64,000 nt of DNA from Planctomycetota bacterium (GTDB taxonomy: Bacteria > Planctomycetota > Planctomycetia > Pirellulales > PNKZ01). The position numbers and the translations under genes were made by a program. This document shows, piece by piece, positions 1 to 10,835 of this stretch. Below the pieces are notes generated by a model that was not told the origin of the DNA, did no database searches, and saw nothing but the letters and a program-made list of their open reading frames with translations. Where the stretch lies: contig JAFEBQ010000004.1 in NCBI GenBank assembly GCA_018242585.1, positions 99,558 to 163,557 of the forward strand. The letters run 5' to 3'. The stretch's first letter is position 1. Each line of letters opens with the position of its first letter.

Positions 1-805
1 CCAGCCGCGGATCGAATAAATAGAGTTCCCCTTCGTGGGCGAGCGCTGCCGTCCACACACGCAGCTTTGTCAGCTCTTGCGGATCGCCGATCGACAGCAC
101 GACGACGTCGAGTTGCTGTTGCCGAGCCAACAGGGTGAACACCCAGGCCCGTTCTTCAGCCGTGCCGCGTCCGAGGAGCATTGTTCGCCAAGGGACCGAA
201 TCGAACTTGGTCGTTTCGCCGCTGCGATTCTCCAGCAGTGCAATGTTACGGATAGTCCAATCGAACAAGCGTTCGGCCCGGGCCACCGGTTCCGTCTCGC
301 GATCGACGGCATGACGTGCCGCCTCGCGCAGCCAAACGGCCTCTTGCAGCACCAGGCCGTCTTCGTTGGCGAAGGTCTGATTGTTCAGCCCTTGCATCGG
401 CCCCGACTCACGCCAAGCCTTGGGCAAGCTGTCGACCAGCGGATCGACTTGCCAATCCTTGGTCGCCGGCTGGGCGAGGAGCCATTGATTGAGCCGGTCG
501 ACGACTTGCTGCGTGGCGTCATCGGTCTCGAAGTCGTCGAGCACGTTCAGCAACTGGAATGCGTTGTTGAACAACTCTTCGGAAATTTCCTCGTTTAGCG
601 TCCGGTGACGAGTCTCGTAGCCGTTCGAGTCGCAACCCAGAAACAACGCCGCCAGCAACAAGGCGATCACCGCGGCCAACTCGTACCAGGCGCTGCCGCG
701 CCAGGCGAGCGACACGGCTTGGGCCGTGGGCGCGCGCCGGGCCGCGACCTTGGCCGGTTCGGCGAGCGATGCGCCTGCGTCGTCCTGAAGCGTGTCGTCG
801 TTCAT
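1..805 (-). CDS. Partial lipoprotein-like protein with transglutaminase-like core
   Basis: A minus-strand frame starts at ATG 805-803 and runs off the left edge after about 268 codons. Residues about 40-60 are a hydrophobic stretch ending in LFLGC, which may be a lipoprotein or membrane anchor. Downstream is a helical region and then the segment GRGTAEERAWVFTLLARQ. This resembles the transglutaminase core motif G-x-C-x-E-x-A, but the catalytic Cys position is not Cys here, so it is probably a non-catalytic relative. It lies 15 bases after kdsA on the same strand and is likely co-transcribed with it. The exact family is not recognised and the C-terminus is outside the window. Confidence 0.6.
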   Translation of the reverse strand, partial: MNDDTLQDDAGASLAEPAKVAARRAPTAQAVSLAWRGSAWYELAAVIALLLAALFLGCDSNGYETRHRTLNEEISEELFNNAFQLLNVLDDFETDDATQQVVDRLNQWLLAQPATKDWQVDPLVDSLPKAWRESGPMQGLNNQTFANEDGLVLQEAVWLREAARHAVDRETEPVARAERLFDWTIRNIALLENRSGETTKFDSVPWRTMLLGRGTAEERAWVFTLLARQQQLDVVVLSIGDPQELTKLRVWTAALAHEGELYLFDPRL

Positions 806-820
806 TTCGCTATTCGCCAA

Positions 821-1648
821 TCACAAGGCTTCGACCGCGGCGCGCAATTTAAGTATCCGCTGCAACACCCCGGGAAAGTCCGCCAGCGGGACCATGTTGG
901 GACCGTCGCTGGGCGAGCGATCGGGCTCGGGATGGGTCTCGAAGAACAAGCCATCGACGCCGACGGCCACGGCCGCCCGGGCCAGCGGCTCGACAAAGGC
1001 TCGATTACCGCCGGTGGCCGCCCCCAGGCCCCCCGGCTCTTGCACGCTATGCGTGGCGTCGAAGATCACCGGCACGCCGTGAGTTTGCATTTGGCTGATG
1101 CTGCGAAAGTCGTTGACCAGCCGGCCATAGCCAAAGAAAGTTCCTCGCTCGCACAGCATCACGCGCGAGCAACCAGCGCCGGCCAGCTTGTCGACCACGT
1201 GGCGCATGTCCCAGGGGGCCATGAACTGCCCCTTCTTCACGTGGACCACGCGGCCGGTCTTGGCAGCGGCGACCAGCAAGTCGGACTGCCGCGCCAGGAA
1301 GGCCGGAATTTGCAGCACGTCGCAGACTTCGGCCACCGGGGCTGCCTGGTGTGATTCGTGAATGTCGGTCGTAACGGGGAGGCCCGTTTTTTCTTTCACG
1401 CGTTGCAAGACTTCAAGGCCCCCGTCGAGCCCCGCGCCGCGGAAAGCGGCGCCGCTGGTACGATTCGCCTTGTCGAATGAAGCTTTGAAGACCAACTGTA
1501 CGCCGAGTGTGTCGGCCAACTCGCGCAGTCGTCCAGCAATCGACAGTGTCAGCTCAAGCGATTCGATCACGCACGGTCCAGCGATGACCAAGAGCGGCTG
1601 CCCACGACCGCAACGGTAAGAACCAATCTGAACCGGATTGTCGGGCAC
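821..1648 (-). CDS. kdsA: 3-deoxy-8-phosphooctulonate (KDO-8-P) synthase
   Basis: KdsA condenses phosphoenolpyruvate with arabinose-5-phosphate to give KDO-8-phosphate, the precursor of the inner-core sugar of lipopolysaccharide; it is cytosolic. The 275-residue length fits the family. Visible hallmarks are [10 protein letters not shown] near residue 22, [12 protein letters not shown] near 55, TTDIHE near 97, a [13 protein letters not shown] segment, [12 protein letters not shown] and [11 protein letters not shown]. The start is a GTG at 1648-1646 preceded by AAGG about 8 bases upstream. It is the first gene of a short minus-strand pair with the partial gene ending at 1. LPS synthesis is expected in planctomycetes. 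Confidence 0.95.
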   Translation of the reverse strand: MPDNPVQIGSYRCGRGQPLLVIAGPCVIESLELTLSIAGRLRELADTLGVQLVFKASFDKANRTSGAAFRGAGLDGGLEVLQRVKEKTGLPVTTDIHESHQAAPVAEVCDVLQIPAFLARQSDLLVAAAKTGRVVHVKKGQFMAPWDMRHVVDKLAGAGCSRVMLCERGTFFGYGRLVNDFRSISQMQTHGVPVIFDATHSVQEPGGLGAATGGNRAFVEPLARAAVAVGVDGLFFETHPEPDRSPSDGPNMVPLADFPGVLQRILKLRAAVEAL

Positions 1649-1900
1649 CGCACACGCCTTTCGAGAAGTCCTGCCATCGACCCGCGGCGCAGCCTTGCGC
1701 CACTTTTTCCTGGGGGTCGAGTTTGCCAGTGGCCCGTACCGCCGCGCGGCCGATCGAGCCCAAGCTGTGAATATAACTGTCCGCGTGTGAGTTGATAATC
1801 GTCACAACCGGCAGAATCGGCTCGCAAACGAGACGTTTACTGTGCAGGCCGCGCGTCAAAACACCAGGGCGCCCGCAAATCGTTCGCTCGACCGGGGTGC

Positions 1901-1917
1901 GAAAACACCGTGTTTTC
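1901..1917. repeat. Perfect 17-bp palindrome upstream of kdsA
   Basis: Two 8-base arms, GAAAACAC and GTGTTTTC, surround a single C. The palindrome lies in the 381-base gap (1649-2029) between divergent kdsA and the gene at 2030, where nothing else stands out. No T-run follows, so an operator is a better guess than a terminator. Confidence 0.5.
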
Positions 1918-2029
1918 CCGAGCGTGCTAGCTTTGAATAGTAAGGCGCGGTGGTAGATCGGCGAGTGAACTACGACGGCCCAACGTGCCGCGCTCGCCAT
2001 TTTCAAAGCTCAGCGTTCTAGGTGACCCG

Positions 2030-2581
2030 ATGTCCAAAGAAGCCAAAACCGAAGCAGCGGCCAAGCCAGCCACGAATTGGAAAACCCGACTCGTCGGGGC
2101 CGGCGGTTGGCTGCGTCAGCATTGGATCGGCTCGCTGCTAAGCGTGTCGCTGGGCGCCCACGCCATCGGCTATTGGTATCTGCAAACGCACCTGGCGCCC
2201 CCCAAGGCGATGTCTCCCGAGGTGTCGCTGGGGCAGTTCGAGTACGTAGCCGCGCCGCACGTGCAAGGGCTGAAGCGGGCGCGGTTCCAATTGCACGTCG
2301 AGTTGAACGATCCGCGTAATGAGATGGCCCGCCGGCAGTTGTCGTTCCACCAGTTCCGCCTGCGTCAGCAACTGGAAGAGACGCTCCGCAATCTGCGCGG
2401 CGCCGACTTCGAGGACACTAAGCTCGGCGAAGTGAAGCGGCTGCTGATGGCGCAGATCGAAAACGTGGTGGGCACCGACCTGACGCACGCGCTGTTGATC
2501 ACGGAATTGACGCTCGACTACGGCCCCCAAGCGCCGCCGCGCACCATGACCCAAGCGGCGGACGAATCCCCGCGACTCTAA
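2030..2581 (+). CDS. Single-pass membrane protein with FliL-like periplasmic domain
   Basis: The 183-residue protein starts at ATG 2030, which has AGGTGA five bases upstream; an upstream in-frame ATG at 1985 has no comparable site. A single membrane segment (about residues 36-52, IGSLLSVSLGAHAIGYWYL) is followed by a periplasmic domain. Its pattern is a beta strand, a helix rich in RxQLEETLR, LGEVKRLLMAQIENVVG and a closing LLITELTLDY strand. This resembles the FliL fold, whose members stabilise flagellar stators or related membrane complexes. No flagellar genes are nearby, so the role is not known. FliL-like is an inference from pattern only. Confidence 0.5.
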   Translation: MSKEAKTEAAAKPATNWKTRLVGAGGWLRQHWIGSLLSVSLGAHAIGYWYLQTHLAPPKAMSPEVSLGQFEYVAAPHVQGLKRARFQLHVELNDPRNEMARRQLSFHQFRLRQQLEETLRNLRGADFEDTKLGEVKRLLMAQIENVVGTDLTHALLITELTLDYGPQAPPRTMTQAADESPRL

Positions 2582-2806
2582 AATGCGCTAGGCTAGCCAC
2601 TTCACGGGTCGTGCCCTGTTCCAACGGGACTCTCCGCAGCCAGCTTAACGGCCCTGCGATCGCACCGATCAACAAGTGTTGATCTTTTCTTCCGTCTGTG
2701 CGACACTGGACCAGTCGATCCTACCTGCCGCCGGCCCCCCGCGTCGCGCATCGACGAGTCAATCGCGCCCCCGCCGAAACCCTTTTACCTCGGATTTGGT
2801 GATTCG

Positions 2807-4135
2807 ATGAATCAACCGAGCCGCTGTCGCGGACCAATCACCCGTCGCGATGTTCTCAAGCTTGGCGCTTTAGGTCTGGGCGGACTGACGCTTTCGGATC
2901 TACTGCGCGGCGAGGCCCAGGCCGGGATCGGTCGCTCCGCGAAAGCGATCATCATGGTCTACATGGCCGGCGCGCCGTCTCACCAAGACACGTTTGATCT
3001 CAAGCCCAACGCGCCGAGCGAAATCCGTGGCGAGTTCGAGCCGATCGACACCAACGTGCCTGGCATTCGCATTTGCGAGCACTTGCCACGGCTGGCCGGC
3101 ATGATGGACAAGCTGGTGCCCATTCGCTCGATGCACGGCTCGCCGAGCGGCGACCACGATTCGTTCATTTGCTACACTGGCCGCTCCAAGCTGCGCCAGC
3201 CCCCCGGCGGCTGGCCGGCAATCGGCTCGGTGGTGTCGCGATTGTTGGGGCCCACCGACCCGTCGGTGCCGCCATTTGCGGGCTTGGCGCCCAAGGCGGG
3301 GCATCCGCCCTATGGATCGCCGGGATTGCCGGGGTTCTTGGGGCCCGCCCATGCCGCCTTCCGGCCGTTTGGCGAAACAATGGACGATCTGGTGTTGCAA
3401 GGCATCACGGTTGATCGGCTGCGCGAGCGCAAAACGCTGCTTGCCAAGCTCGATCGATATCGCCGTGTAGCCGATCGGACGGGCACGATGAGCGCTTTTG
3501 ACGAGTACGCGCAACAGGCGTTCGGCCTGCTCACTTCCAGTCGCGTGGTTGATGCGCTCGACCTGTCGAAAGAATCGCCCCAGATTCGCGAGCGCTATGG
3601 AAAAGGAGACTCCAAGAACTTTGGGGACGGCGCGCCGCGCAATCTGGAACACTTTTTGATGGCCCGCCGACTGGTCGAGGCCGGCGTGCGCGTCGTCACC
3701 TTGAACTTTGGCCGCTGGGATTTCCACAGCAATAACTTCAACGGCATGCGCGACACCCATCTCCCTCAATTCGATCAGGGGCTCTCGGCCTTGATCGAGG
3801 ACTTGCACGCGCGCGGCATGGCCCGCGACGTGGCCGTGGTGGCCTGGGGCGAATTTGGCCGCACGCCGATCATCAACAAGGACGCCGGCCGCGACCATTG
3901 GCCGCAAGTGGGTTGCGCCCTCTTGGCTGGTGGCGGTTTCCGCACGGGCCAAGTGATCGGCGCGACAGATCGGTTGGGGGCCACGATTGCGCAGCGTCCG
4001 GTCCACTTTGGCGAAGTCTTCGCTTCCCTCTATCGCCACCTGGGAATCGAACTCAACCAGGCGCCCGTCCAGGATCTGGCCGGTCGGCCACAATACCTGA
4101 CCGACGAGCATGCCCCATTGCCCGAATTGGGCTAA
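2807..4135 (+). CDS. DUF1501 protein, Tat-exported
   Basis: The 442-residue protein starts with a twin-arginine signal (ITRRDVLKLGALGLGGL) ending near residue 38. DUF1501 proteins share the alkaline-phosphatase/sulfatase-like fold and are expanded in planctomycetes, often beside DUF1549/DUF1553 cytochrome proteins, though none is present here. Visible family segments are MVYMAGAPSHQDTFDLKP near residue 50, SMHGSPSGDHDSF near 108, LNFGRWDFHSN near 300 and VAWGEFGRTP near 347. The export signal places it in the periplasm. Its substrate is unknown. It is convergent with the sulfatase at 4136; the two stop codons are adjacent. Confidence 0.9.
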   Translation: MNQPSRCRGPITRRDVLKLGALGLGGLTLSDLLRGEAQAGIGRSAKAIIMVYMAGAPSHQDTFDLKPNAPSEIRGEFEPIDTNVPGIRICEHLPRLAGMMDKLVPIRSMHGSPSGDHDSFICYTGRSKLRQPPGGWPAIGSVVSRLLGPTDPSVPPFAGLAPKAGHPPYGSPGLPGFLGPAHAAFRPFGETMDDLVLQGITVDRLRERKTLLAKLDRYRRVADRTGTMSAFDEYAQQAFGLLTSSRVVDALDLSKESPQIRERYGKGDSKNFGDGAPRNLEHFLMARRLVEAGVRVVTLNFGRWDFHSNNFNGMRDTHLPQFDQGLSALIEDLHARGMARDVAVVAWGEFGRTPIINKDAGRDHWPQVGCALLAGGGFRTGQVIGATDRLGATIAQRPVHFGEVFASLYRHLGIELNQAPVQDLAGRPQYLTDEHAPLPELG

Positions 4136-5575
4136 CTATTTCGCGGCGCCCATCTGGTCGCGAAACAGCACCTTGAACGGATTCTCGGCGGGACCGACAG
4201 CGGTTTCGTTGACCAGTTGCGGTTGCACCGAGTCCCACCAGCGATCGTAGGCCGCTTCGAGCCTTGCCACTACTTCCGGGTGTGACGCCGCCACGTCAAT
4301 CTGCTCGCCGTAGTCGCTGCGGGTGTCGAACAGTTCCCAGTCGCGCTCGCCGTTCTTGGTCGTACAGACCAGGTGCCAGGCGCTGTCGCGCACGCCGCAG
4401 CGCAGATACTTCGACTCGGCCGCCTTGCCGTGCGGCCAGCGGCCGACGTGCGTGAACAGGACACGATCGGCCCAATCGGCGTTGTGGTTTTTCAGCAGCG
4501 GCACCAGGCTGCGCCCCGCGACCTGCTCTTTCACCTCGGCCGTCAGCGAAGCGCCGGCCAGTTCGGCGATCGTGGGAAAAAAATCGATGTGCGCCGTCAA
4601 GGCGTCGCACTCCCCCGGCTGTAGCGCGCCCGGCCAGCGCCAAAAGCTCGACGCTCGCGTGCCGCCGAGCCAGGGAGTTCCTTTCGCGCCGCGCATGCCG
4701 GCGTTGTAGACCTGGGTCCCGACGGTCGCGCCATTGTCATTCATGAAGATCACCAGCGTCGATCGCTCCAAGTCCCACGCGGCCAGCCGATCGAGCAGCC
4801 GGCCGACGTTGTCGTCGATGTTGGCGACCATACCAAAGTACTTGGCGACGTTTTTGTTGGGCGACTTGCCGGCATAGCGGGCTTCGTCCTCGGGTCGCAC
4901 GTCCAGCGGCCCGTGCGGTGCGTTGGTTGGGATGTAACAAAAGAACGGCTGCTTGCCGCGGACGCTGTCGATCCACTTCATCGCCTGGGCGAAGAAGACG
5001 TCGGTGCAATAGCCGTGCGTCTTTTCAAACCGGCCGTTGTGCAAAATGTAAGGATCAAAGTAGCTGTTGCCCGGCGCGTCGCCGCAACTCCCCGGATAGC
5101 TTTGCCCGATGCCGCCGGCGCCGTGGATGAACACTTCGTCAAAGCCGCGCCGGTTCGGCTGGTACTCGGCCTCGTCTCCCAAGTGCCACTTGCCAAAGAT
5201 ACCGGTGGTGTAACCGGCTGACTTCAACACCTCGGCCAAGGTCGTGGCCGACAGGGTCAACCGCTCGCGCTCTTCGATGGTGTGGGTGACGCCGTTGCGG
5301 AACTCGTGCCGACCGGTGAACAGGGCGCTGCGTGTCGGTGCGCAAGTCGGGCTGACGTGAAAGTCGGAAAAGTGGACTCCTTCGCGGTACAACCGATCGA
5401 TGTTCGGCGTCTTCAGCGTGGGGTTGCCATGACAAGACAGATCGCCGTAGCCCTGATCATCGGTGAGGATGAATACAATGTTCGGCCGCGAGGGCAGTTC
5501 GGCCGTCCGTGCCAGGCGCGGCAGCGATCCCGACATCATCACGACTGACAGAATTAAAAACCAACGCTGCAACAT
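4136..5575 (-). CDS. Sulfatase (arylsulfatase A-like), exported
   Basis: The enzyme hydrolyses sulfate esters, in planctomycetes typically on algal or animal polysaccharides. The 479-residue protein has an N-terminal signal peptide (about residues 1-24). NIVFILTDDQGYGD supplies metal-binding aspartates at about residues 39-40, and the active-site motif CAPTR begins at Cys78, the residue expected to become formylglycine. GKWHLG follows near 127, and NDNG near 280 completes the metal and sulfate pocket. A C-terminal subdomain ends the protein. No formylglycine-generating enzyme is in the window, so maturation must come from elsewhere. The particular substrate cannot be told from sequence. Confidence 0.93.
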   Translation of the reverse strand: MLQRWFLILSVVMMSGSLPRLARTAELPSRPNIVFILTDDQGYGDLSCHGNPTLKTPNIDRLYREGVHFSDFHVSPTCAPTRSALFTGRHEFRNGVTHTIEERERLTLSATTLAEVLKSAGYTTGIFGKWHLGDEAEYQPNRRGFDEVFIHGAGGIGQSYPGSCGDAPGNSYFDPYILHNGRFEKTHGYCTDVFFAQAMKWIDSVRGKQPFFCYIPTNAPHGPLDVRPEDEARYAGKSPNKNVAKYFGMVANIDDNVGRLLDRLAAWDLERSTLVIFMNDNGATVGTQVYNAGMRGAKGTPWLGGTRASSFWRWPGALQPGECDALTAHIDFFPTIAELAGASLTAEVKEQVAGRSLVPLLKNHNADWADRVLFTHVGRWPHGKAAESKYLRCGVRDSAWHLVCTTKNGERDWELFDTRSDYGEQIDVAASHPEVVARLEAAYDRWWDSVQPQLVNETAVGPAENPFKVLFRDQMGAAK

Positions 5576-5714
5576 GGCGCTACTCGGCGTGCGAAGAAAC
5601 GAAGCCGTCCATCTGCCGTTATTGTCGTCGCGTTAGTCGAGCCGGTCAAATCCGGGCCAGAAGTGTTTGGCCAAGCACTGATCGATGTACGAAGCTCACC
5701 CGAGATACGGGCGA

Positions 5715-6038
5715 CTAATCCAGTTCTTCGCGAGTGAACAGCGGCTGACCAGGGCGGCGGATAGCTAGGATTTGCACTTCCTTGCCGACGATTCGATAGA
5801 GCGCGCGATTGGCAAATCGGCTCTTCGTCCGAAACAGGAATTGGCGCAGCTCGAACGGAAACTCGGCGCTCTCCGGTGCCAAGGAACGCGACTCAGGATT
5901 TACTTCTAACCTCAACAGCGCCGTCAGAAAGTTTCCATACCAGCGATCAGCAGCCTCGGGCGCCGCTTGCCGCAAATAATCGCGCGCGCGTTCAAGATCG
6001 CGAATCGCCCGTGCCGTGAGAACAACGTCGAATCGCAC
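5715..6038 (-). CDS. RelE/ParE-family toxin
   Basis: The 107-residue basic protein matches the ParE/RelE toxin pattern: an N-terminal strand (VVLTARAIRDLERARDYL), a central helical hairpin and the closing strand VQILAIRRPGQP. ParE-type members poison DNA gyrase, RelE-type members cleave mRNA on the ribosome; sequence alone does not decide which. It lies 15 bases after its presumed antitoxin in the usual antitoxin-first order. Toxin activity is inferred from family and context. Confidence 0.8.
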   Translation of the reverse strand: MRFDVVLTARAIRDLERARDYLRQAAPEAADRWYGNFLTALLRLEVNPESRSLAPESAEFPFELRQFLFRTKSRFANRALYRIVGKEVQILAIRRPGQPLFTREELD

Positions 6039-6053
6039 GAGGCAGCCTTATTG

Positions 6054-6311
6054 TTAAGACTGGTTGCGGTGCTCTTCGATCAGAACACGTAACGGCCGGA
6101 CGCGCCCGTTGTCGGCATCGACCGCGCCTTCTTGAACCGCGGCTACCGTGTTTCGGTATTCGTCGTCCATCTCTGCTGCCGAGTGATCGAACGCTCCTAG
6201 CGCACGCAAGGCGTCTCGAAGAACTTCGTCCTCCGAAGCATAACCTCCGGCGGCCATGCGGTCTTGCACAAGCTTCTCGAGGTCAGGCGGGAATTGGTAA
6301 CTCATTGGCAA
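6054..6311 (-). CDS. ParD-like ribbon-helix-helix antitoxin
   Basis: The 85-residue protein has an N-terminal ribbon-helix-helix segment (strand YQFPPDLEKLV, then helices around GGYASEDEVLRDALRAL). The acidic, probably unstructured tail would bind and neutralise the toxin. This is the typical ParD/CopG layout. The RHH dimer normally represses its own promoter, so the pair is likely autoregulated from the 6312-6435 gap. An alternative ATG lies two codons downstream at 6305. Confidence 0.8.
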   Translation of the reverse strand: MPMSYQFPPDLEKLVQDRMAAGGYASEDEVLRDALRALGAFDHSAAEMDDEYRNTVAAVQEGAVDADNGRVRPLRVLIEEHRNQS

Positions 6312-6435
6312 GTCTCCACTCCGTCAGTATAGCTTGTCCGTTCGCTTGTTTCACCGTCTTGGCCTTACAGACCAAACACGGCAAGGGCTTGGTTCACCGA
6401 CCAATATTCCTTGAGGTATTATAGCGAAAAAGCCT

Positions 6436-7851
6436 TCACACTCCGTGGATGACCACCGTCTTCAGCTCGGTCATCTCGTGGATCGCGTACTTCGGCCCTT
6501 CCTTGCCGAAGCCGCTTTCCTTCAGGCCGCCGTAGGGCATCAGGTCGGCGCGCCACGCAGGGCCCCAGTTGATGTGAATGTTGCCTGACTCGACCTCTCG
6601 GGCAAAGCGCAGCGCCGCGTCGAGCGATTGGGTAAACACACCAGCGCTGAGCCCATAGCGTGAATCGTTGGCCAATCGAATAGCCGACTCGACATCCGCC
6701 GCTCGGGTCAGCCCCACGGCCGGCCCGAACAGCTCGTCGCAACTGATGCGCATCTCGGGCGCCACGTCGGCCACCAGCGTCGGCGCAACAAGTGACTCGC
6801 GCCGCGTACCGCCAGCCAGCACCTTGGCGCCACCACGTACCGCGTCGCCGATCCATTGCTCGACGCGCACGGCATCCCCCTCGCGGATCATCGGCCCCAT
6901 CTGAGTTTTCTCATCCAACTGGTTACCAAACACCAGCGAGTTCACACGACTTGGCAACGTCTCGACCAGCGCGTCGTAAGCATTGCCAACGCCGATCACA
7001 CGCTGCGCCGAGATGCAGACCTGGCCGGCGTTGCCATAGCCGGTGGCGATGACCGCATCGGCCACTCGTTTCATATCGGCGTCGGGCAAAATCACCAACG
7101 GGCTGTTCGAGCCGAGTTCCATGGTGATGCGCTTCAGGCCCGCGACCTGGCACAGGTGTTCGCCAACGTCGCGGCTGCCGGTGAAGCTGATCTTGCGCAC
7201 CCGCGGATCGCGCGCAATCGCGTCACCCACCGTCTTACCCGAGCCCGCCAGGCAAGCGATCCCCTCGGCCGGCAAGCCCGCTTCGAGCAGCAACTCGACC
7301 AGCTTCAACGCGGTGAGCGGCGTATCGCTCGCGGGCTTCAGCATCACGGCATTTCCCGCCGCCAGCGCTGGCCCGACCTTGTGACAAACCAGGTTCAACG
7401 GAAAGTTGAACGGCGTGATCGCCGCGACCACGCCGCACGGCACGCGGAGCGTGAACCCCAGCTTGCCAGCGCCGCCAGGCGCTCCGTCCAACGGCAGCAC
7501 CTCGCCACCCAGCCGCTTGGCCTCTTCGGCCGAAAGCTGCAACGTCTCGGCCGCGCGCGAGACCTCGAACCGTCCCTCGGCCAGCGTCTTGCCTTCCTCG
7601 CTGCTGATCGTGCGCCCAAAGGCATCGGCACGGCTGGCCAGCAACTCGGCCGCGCGATGCAGAATCTTGGACCGGTCATAGGCCGTCGTGCGGCGCATCA
7701 CCTCGGCGCCATGCACCAAAGCAGCCAAGGCCCGATCGATGTCGGCCGTGTCGGCCTTGGGAACCGTGTCGATCAGCGTGCTGTCGAACGGATTGCGGAC
7801 CTCGATCTGCTCGGCCTTGTCGACCCATCGACTGTCGTAATACATCCGCAT
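6436..7851 (-). CDS. NAD(P)-dependent aldehyde dehydrogenase
   Basis: The 471-residue protein is a standard-length member of the aldehyde dehydrogenase superfamily, which oxidises aldehydes to carboxylates. The proton-abstracting glutamate is E245 in MELGSNSPL and the catalytic cysteine is C279 in GNAGQVCISAQR. The cofactor region ITPFNFPLNLVCHKVGPALA begins near 145, and FTGSRDVGEHL near 223. The start at 7851 has GAGGAG 10 bases upstream. Substrate is not certain; the sequence style resembles succinate-semialdehyde, lactaldehyde and phosphonoacetaldehyde dehydrogenases. It stands alone, divergent from the gene at 8013. Confidence 0.9.
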   Translation of the reverse strand: MRMYYDSRWVDKAEQIEVRNPFDSTLIDTVPKADTADIDRALAALVHGAEVMRRTTAYDRSKILHRAAELLASRADAFGRTISSEEGKTLAEGRFEVSRAAETLQLSAEEAKRLGGEVLPLDGAPGGAGKLGFTLRVPCGVVAAITPFNFPLNLVCHKVGPALAAGNAVMLKPASDTPLTALKLVELLLEAGLPAEGIACLAGSGKTVGDAIARDPRVRKISFTGSRDVGEHLCQVAGLKRITMELGSNSPLVILPDADMKRVADAVIATGYGNAGQVCISAQRVIGVGNAYDALVETLPSRVNSLVFGNQLDEKTQMGPMIREGDAVRVEQWIGDAVRGGAKVLAGGTRRESLVAPTLVADVAPEMRISCDELFGPAVGLTRAADVESAIRLANDSRYGLSAGVFTQSLDAALRFAREVESGNIHINWGPAWRADLMPYGGLKESGFGKEGPKYAIHEMTELKTVVIHGV

Positions 7852-8012
7852 GATTGGCGGTCTCCTCGAACGGTGGCACGGCGTGTTGACCTATTGTTCG
7901 GCCTGGCGATGGGTAATTCAACCCAACGACTGCGAAACCAGCGACTATCCAGTAGACGGCCATTCCAGTAGAGTCGGACCAGGCGGATCGTTCCATTTCC
8001 TGCGAGTTGACG

Positions 8013-8987
8013 ATGAGCGCGGCAAGCGAACTCAAAACCGGAGCACGGTTGCAGCGGATTGCCTCGTTGCTGTCGAGCGCTACCGAAATGCTCTATGGCC
8101 TCGGCCTGGGGGACCAGATCGTGGCCGTCAGTCACGAGTGCAACTTCCCCCCCGAGTGCCTGAGCAAACCGCGCGTCACGCGGACCAGCATCGCCGCGGC
8201 GGCTTCGAGCGCCTCGATCGACGCCCAGGTGCAGACCATGCTCGCGGCCGGCGAACCGTTGTACTCGATCGACACCGAGTTGCTGGCCTCGCTGCGCCCC
8301 GATCTGATCGTGACCCAGGCCCAATGCGATGTCTGTGCCGTCAAGTATGACGACGTGTTGCAAGTCGTCGCCCCCCAGGGGCCGCTGCCGGGCGTGCCGG
8401 TCGTGGCGCTGAATCCTTACTCGCTCGAAGCCGTGCTGAGCGACATTCTGCGCGTCGGTCGCGCCGTCGATCGGGCCGAAGCCGCCAAGGACTACGTCGC
8501 CCGGCTGCGCGAGCGCATCGCCCAGGTGGTCGAACGCACGGCCGATGTGCCGGCGAGCGAGCGTCCCACGGTCGGCTGCATCGAATGGATCGAGCCATTG
8601 ATGATCGCGGCCAACTGGATGCCCGAGATGATCGAGATGGCCGGCGGTCGCCAGCAATTGTCGGTCGGCGGCCAGCACAGCACGTACACGCCGTGGCAGT
8701 CGCTGGTCACGAACGATCCGGACGTGATTCTGATCATGCCCTGCGGGTTCAACTTGGAACGGACACTTGCCGAGGCGGAATCGCTGCGCACCAAGCCGGG
8801 ATGGCAAGATTTGCGAGCCGTGCAAACGGGGCGAGTCTTTGCCTGCGACGGCGATGCGCTGTTCAACCGCTCGGGGCCGCGACTGGTCGACAGCCTGGAA
8901 CTGATGGCCCGGCTGTTTCATCCGCAGCGCTGGAAGCTTGATGCCAAGGTCACCGGCGAGACGGGCATGTGGCAGCAGTTTTCCTAA
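8013..8987 (+). CDS. BtuF-like cobalamin/iron-type substrate-binding protein
   Basis: The 324-residue protein has the two-lobed periplasmic-binding fold of vitamin B12 and siderophore binding proteins. Landmarks are RIASLLSSATEMLYGLGLGD near the start, LIVTQAQCDVCAV near residue 95, the long linker helix region and DVILIMPCGFNLERT near 240. No clear signal peptide is seen, and no permease or ATPase gene adjoins it. It may therefore act in the cytoplasm or with a distant transporter; members of this orphan group are annotated as cobalamin-binding proteins. ATG 8013 is chosen over the in-frame TTG at 8007. Confidence 0.75.
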   Translation: MSAASELKTGARLQRIASLLSSATEMLYGLGLGDQIVAVSHECNFPPECLSKPRVTRTSIAAAASSASIDAQVQTMLAAGEPLYSIDTELLASLRPDLIVTQAQCDVCAVKYDDVLQVVAPQGPLPGVPVVALNPYSLEAVLSDILRVGRAVDRAEAAKDYVARLRERIAQVVERTADVPASERPTVGCIEWIEPLMIAANWMPEMIEMAGGRQQLSVGGQHSTYTPWQSLVTNDPDVILIMPCGFNLERTLAEAESLRTKPGWQDLRAVQTGRVFACDGDALFNRSGPRLVDSLELMARLFHPQRWKLDAKVTGETGMWQQFS

Positions 8988-9127
8988 ACGCCCTACTTCC
9001 CATTCATCGATGGCACATACGATTCCCTAACAAGCAGCGCCCTTTGCTCCCCCTGCCCAATCGGCGTGTGGCCCGGTAAAATCGTGGCTCGGGTCAAAGA
9101 TTTCTGACTTACTGGCTGCGGATCACG

Positions 9128-10801
<1,674 letters not shown>

Positions 10802-10835
10802 TTCATCCCATTACCCCCAGCGCGAGTGCCGACCG

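Noticed and set aside
35-1354. Plus-strand ORFs of 187 and 249 codons
   Set aside because: They are antisense to the partial lipoprotein-like gene and kdsA, whose protein signatures are clear on the minus strand.
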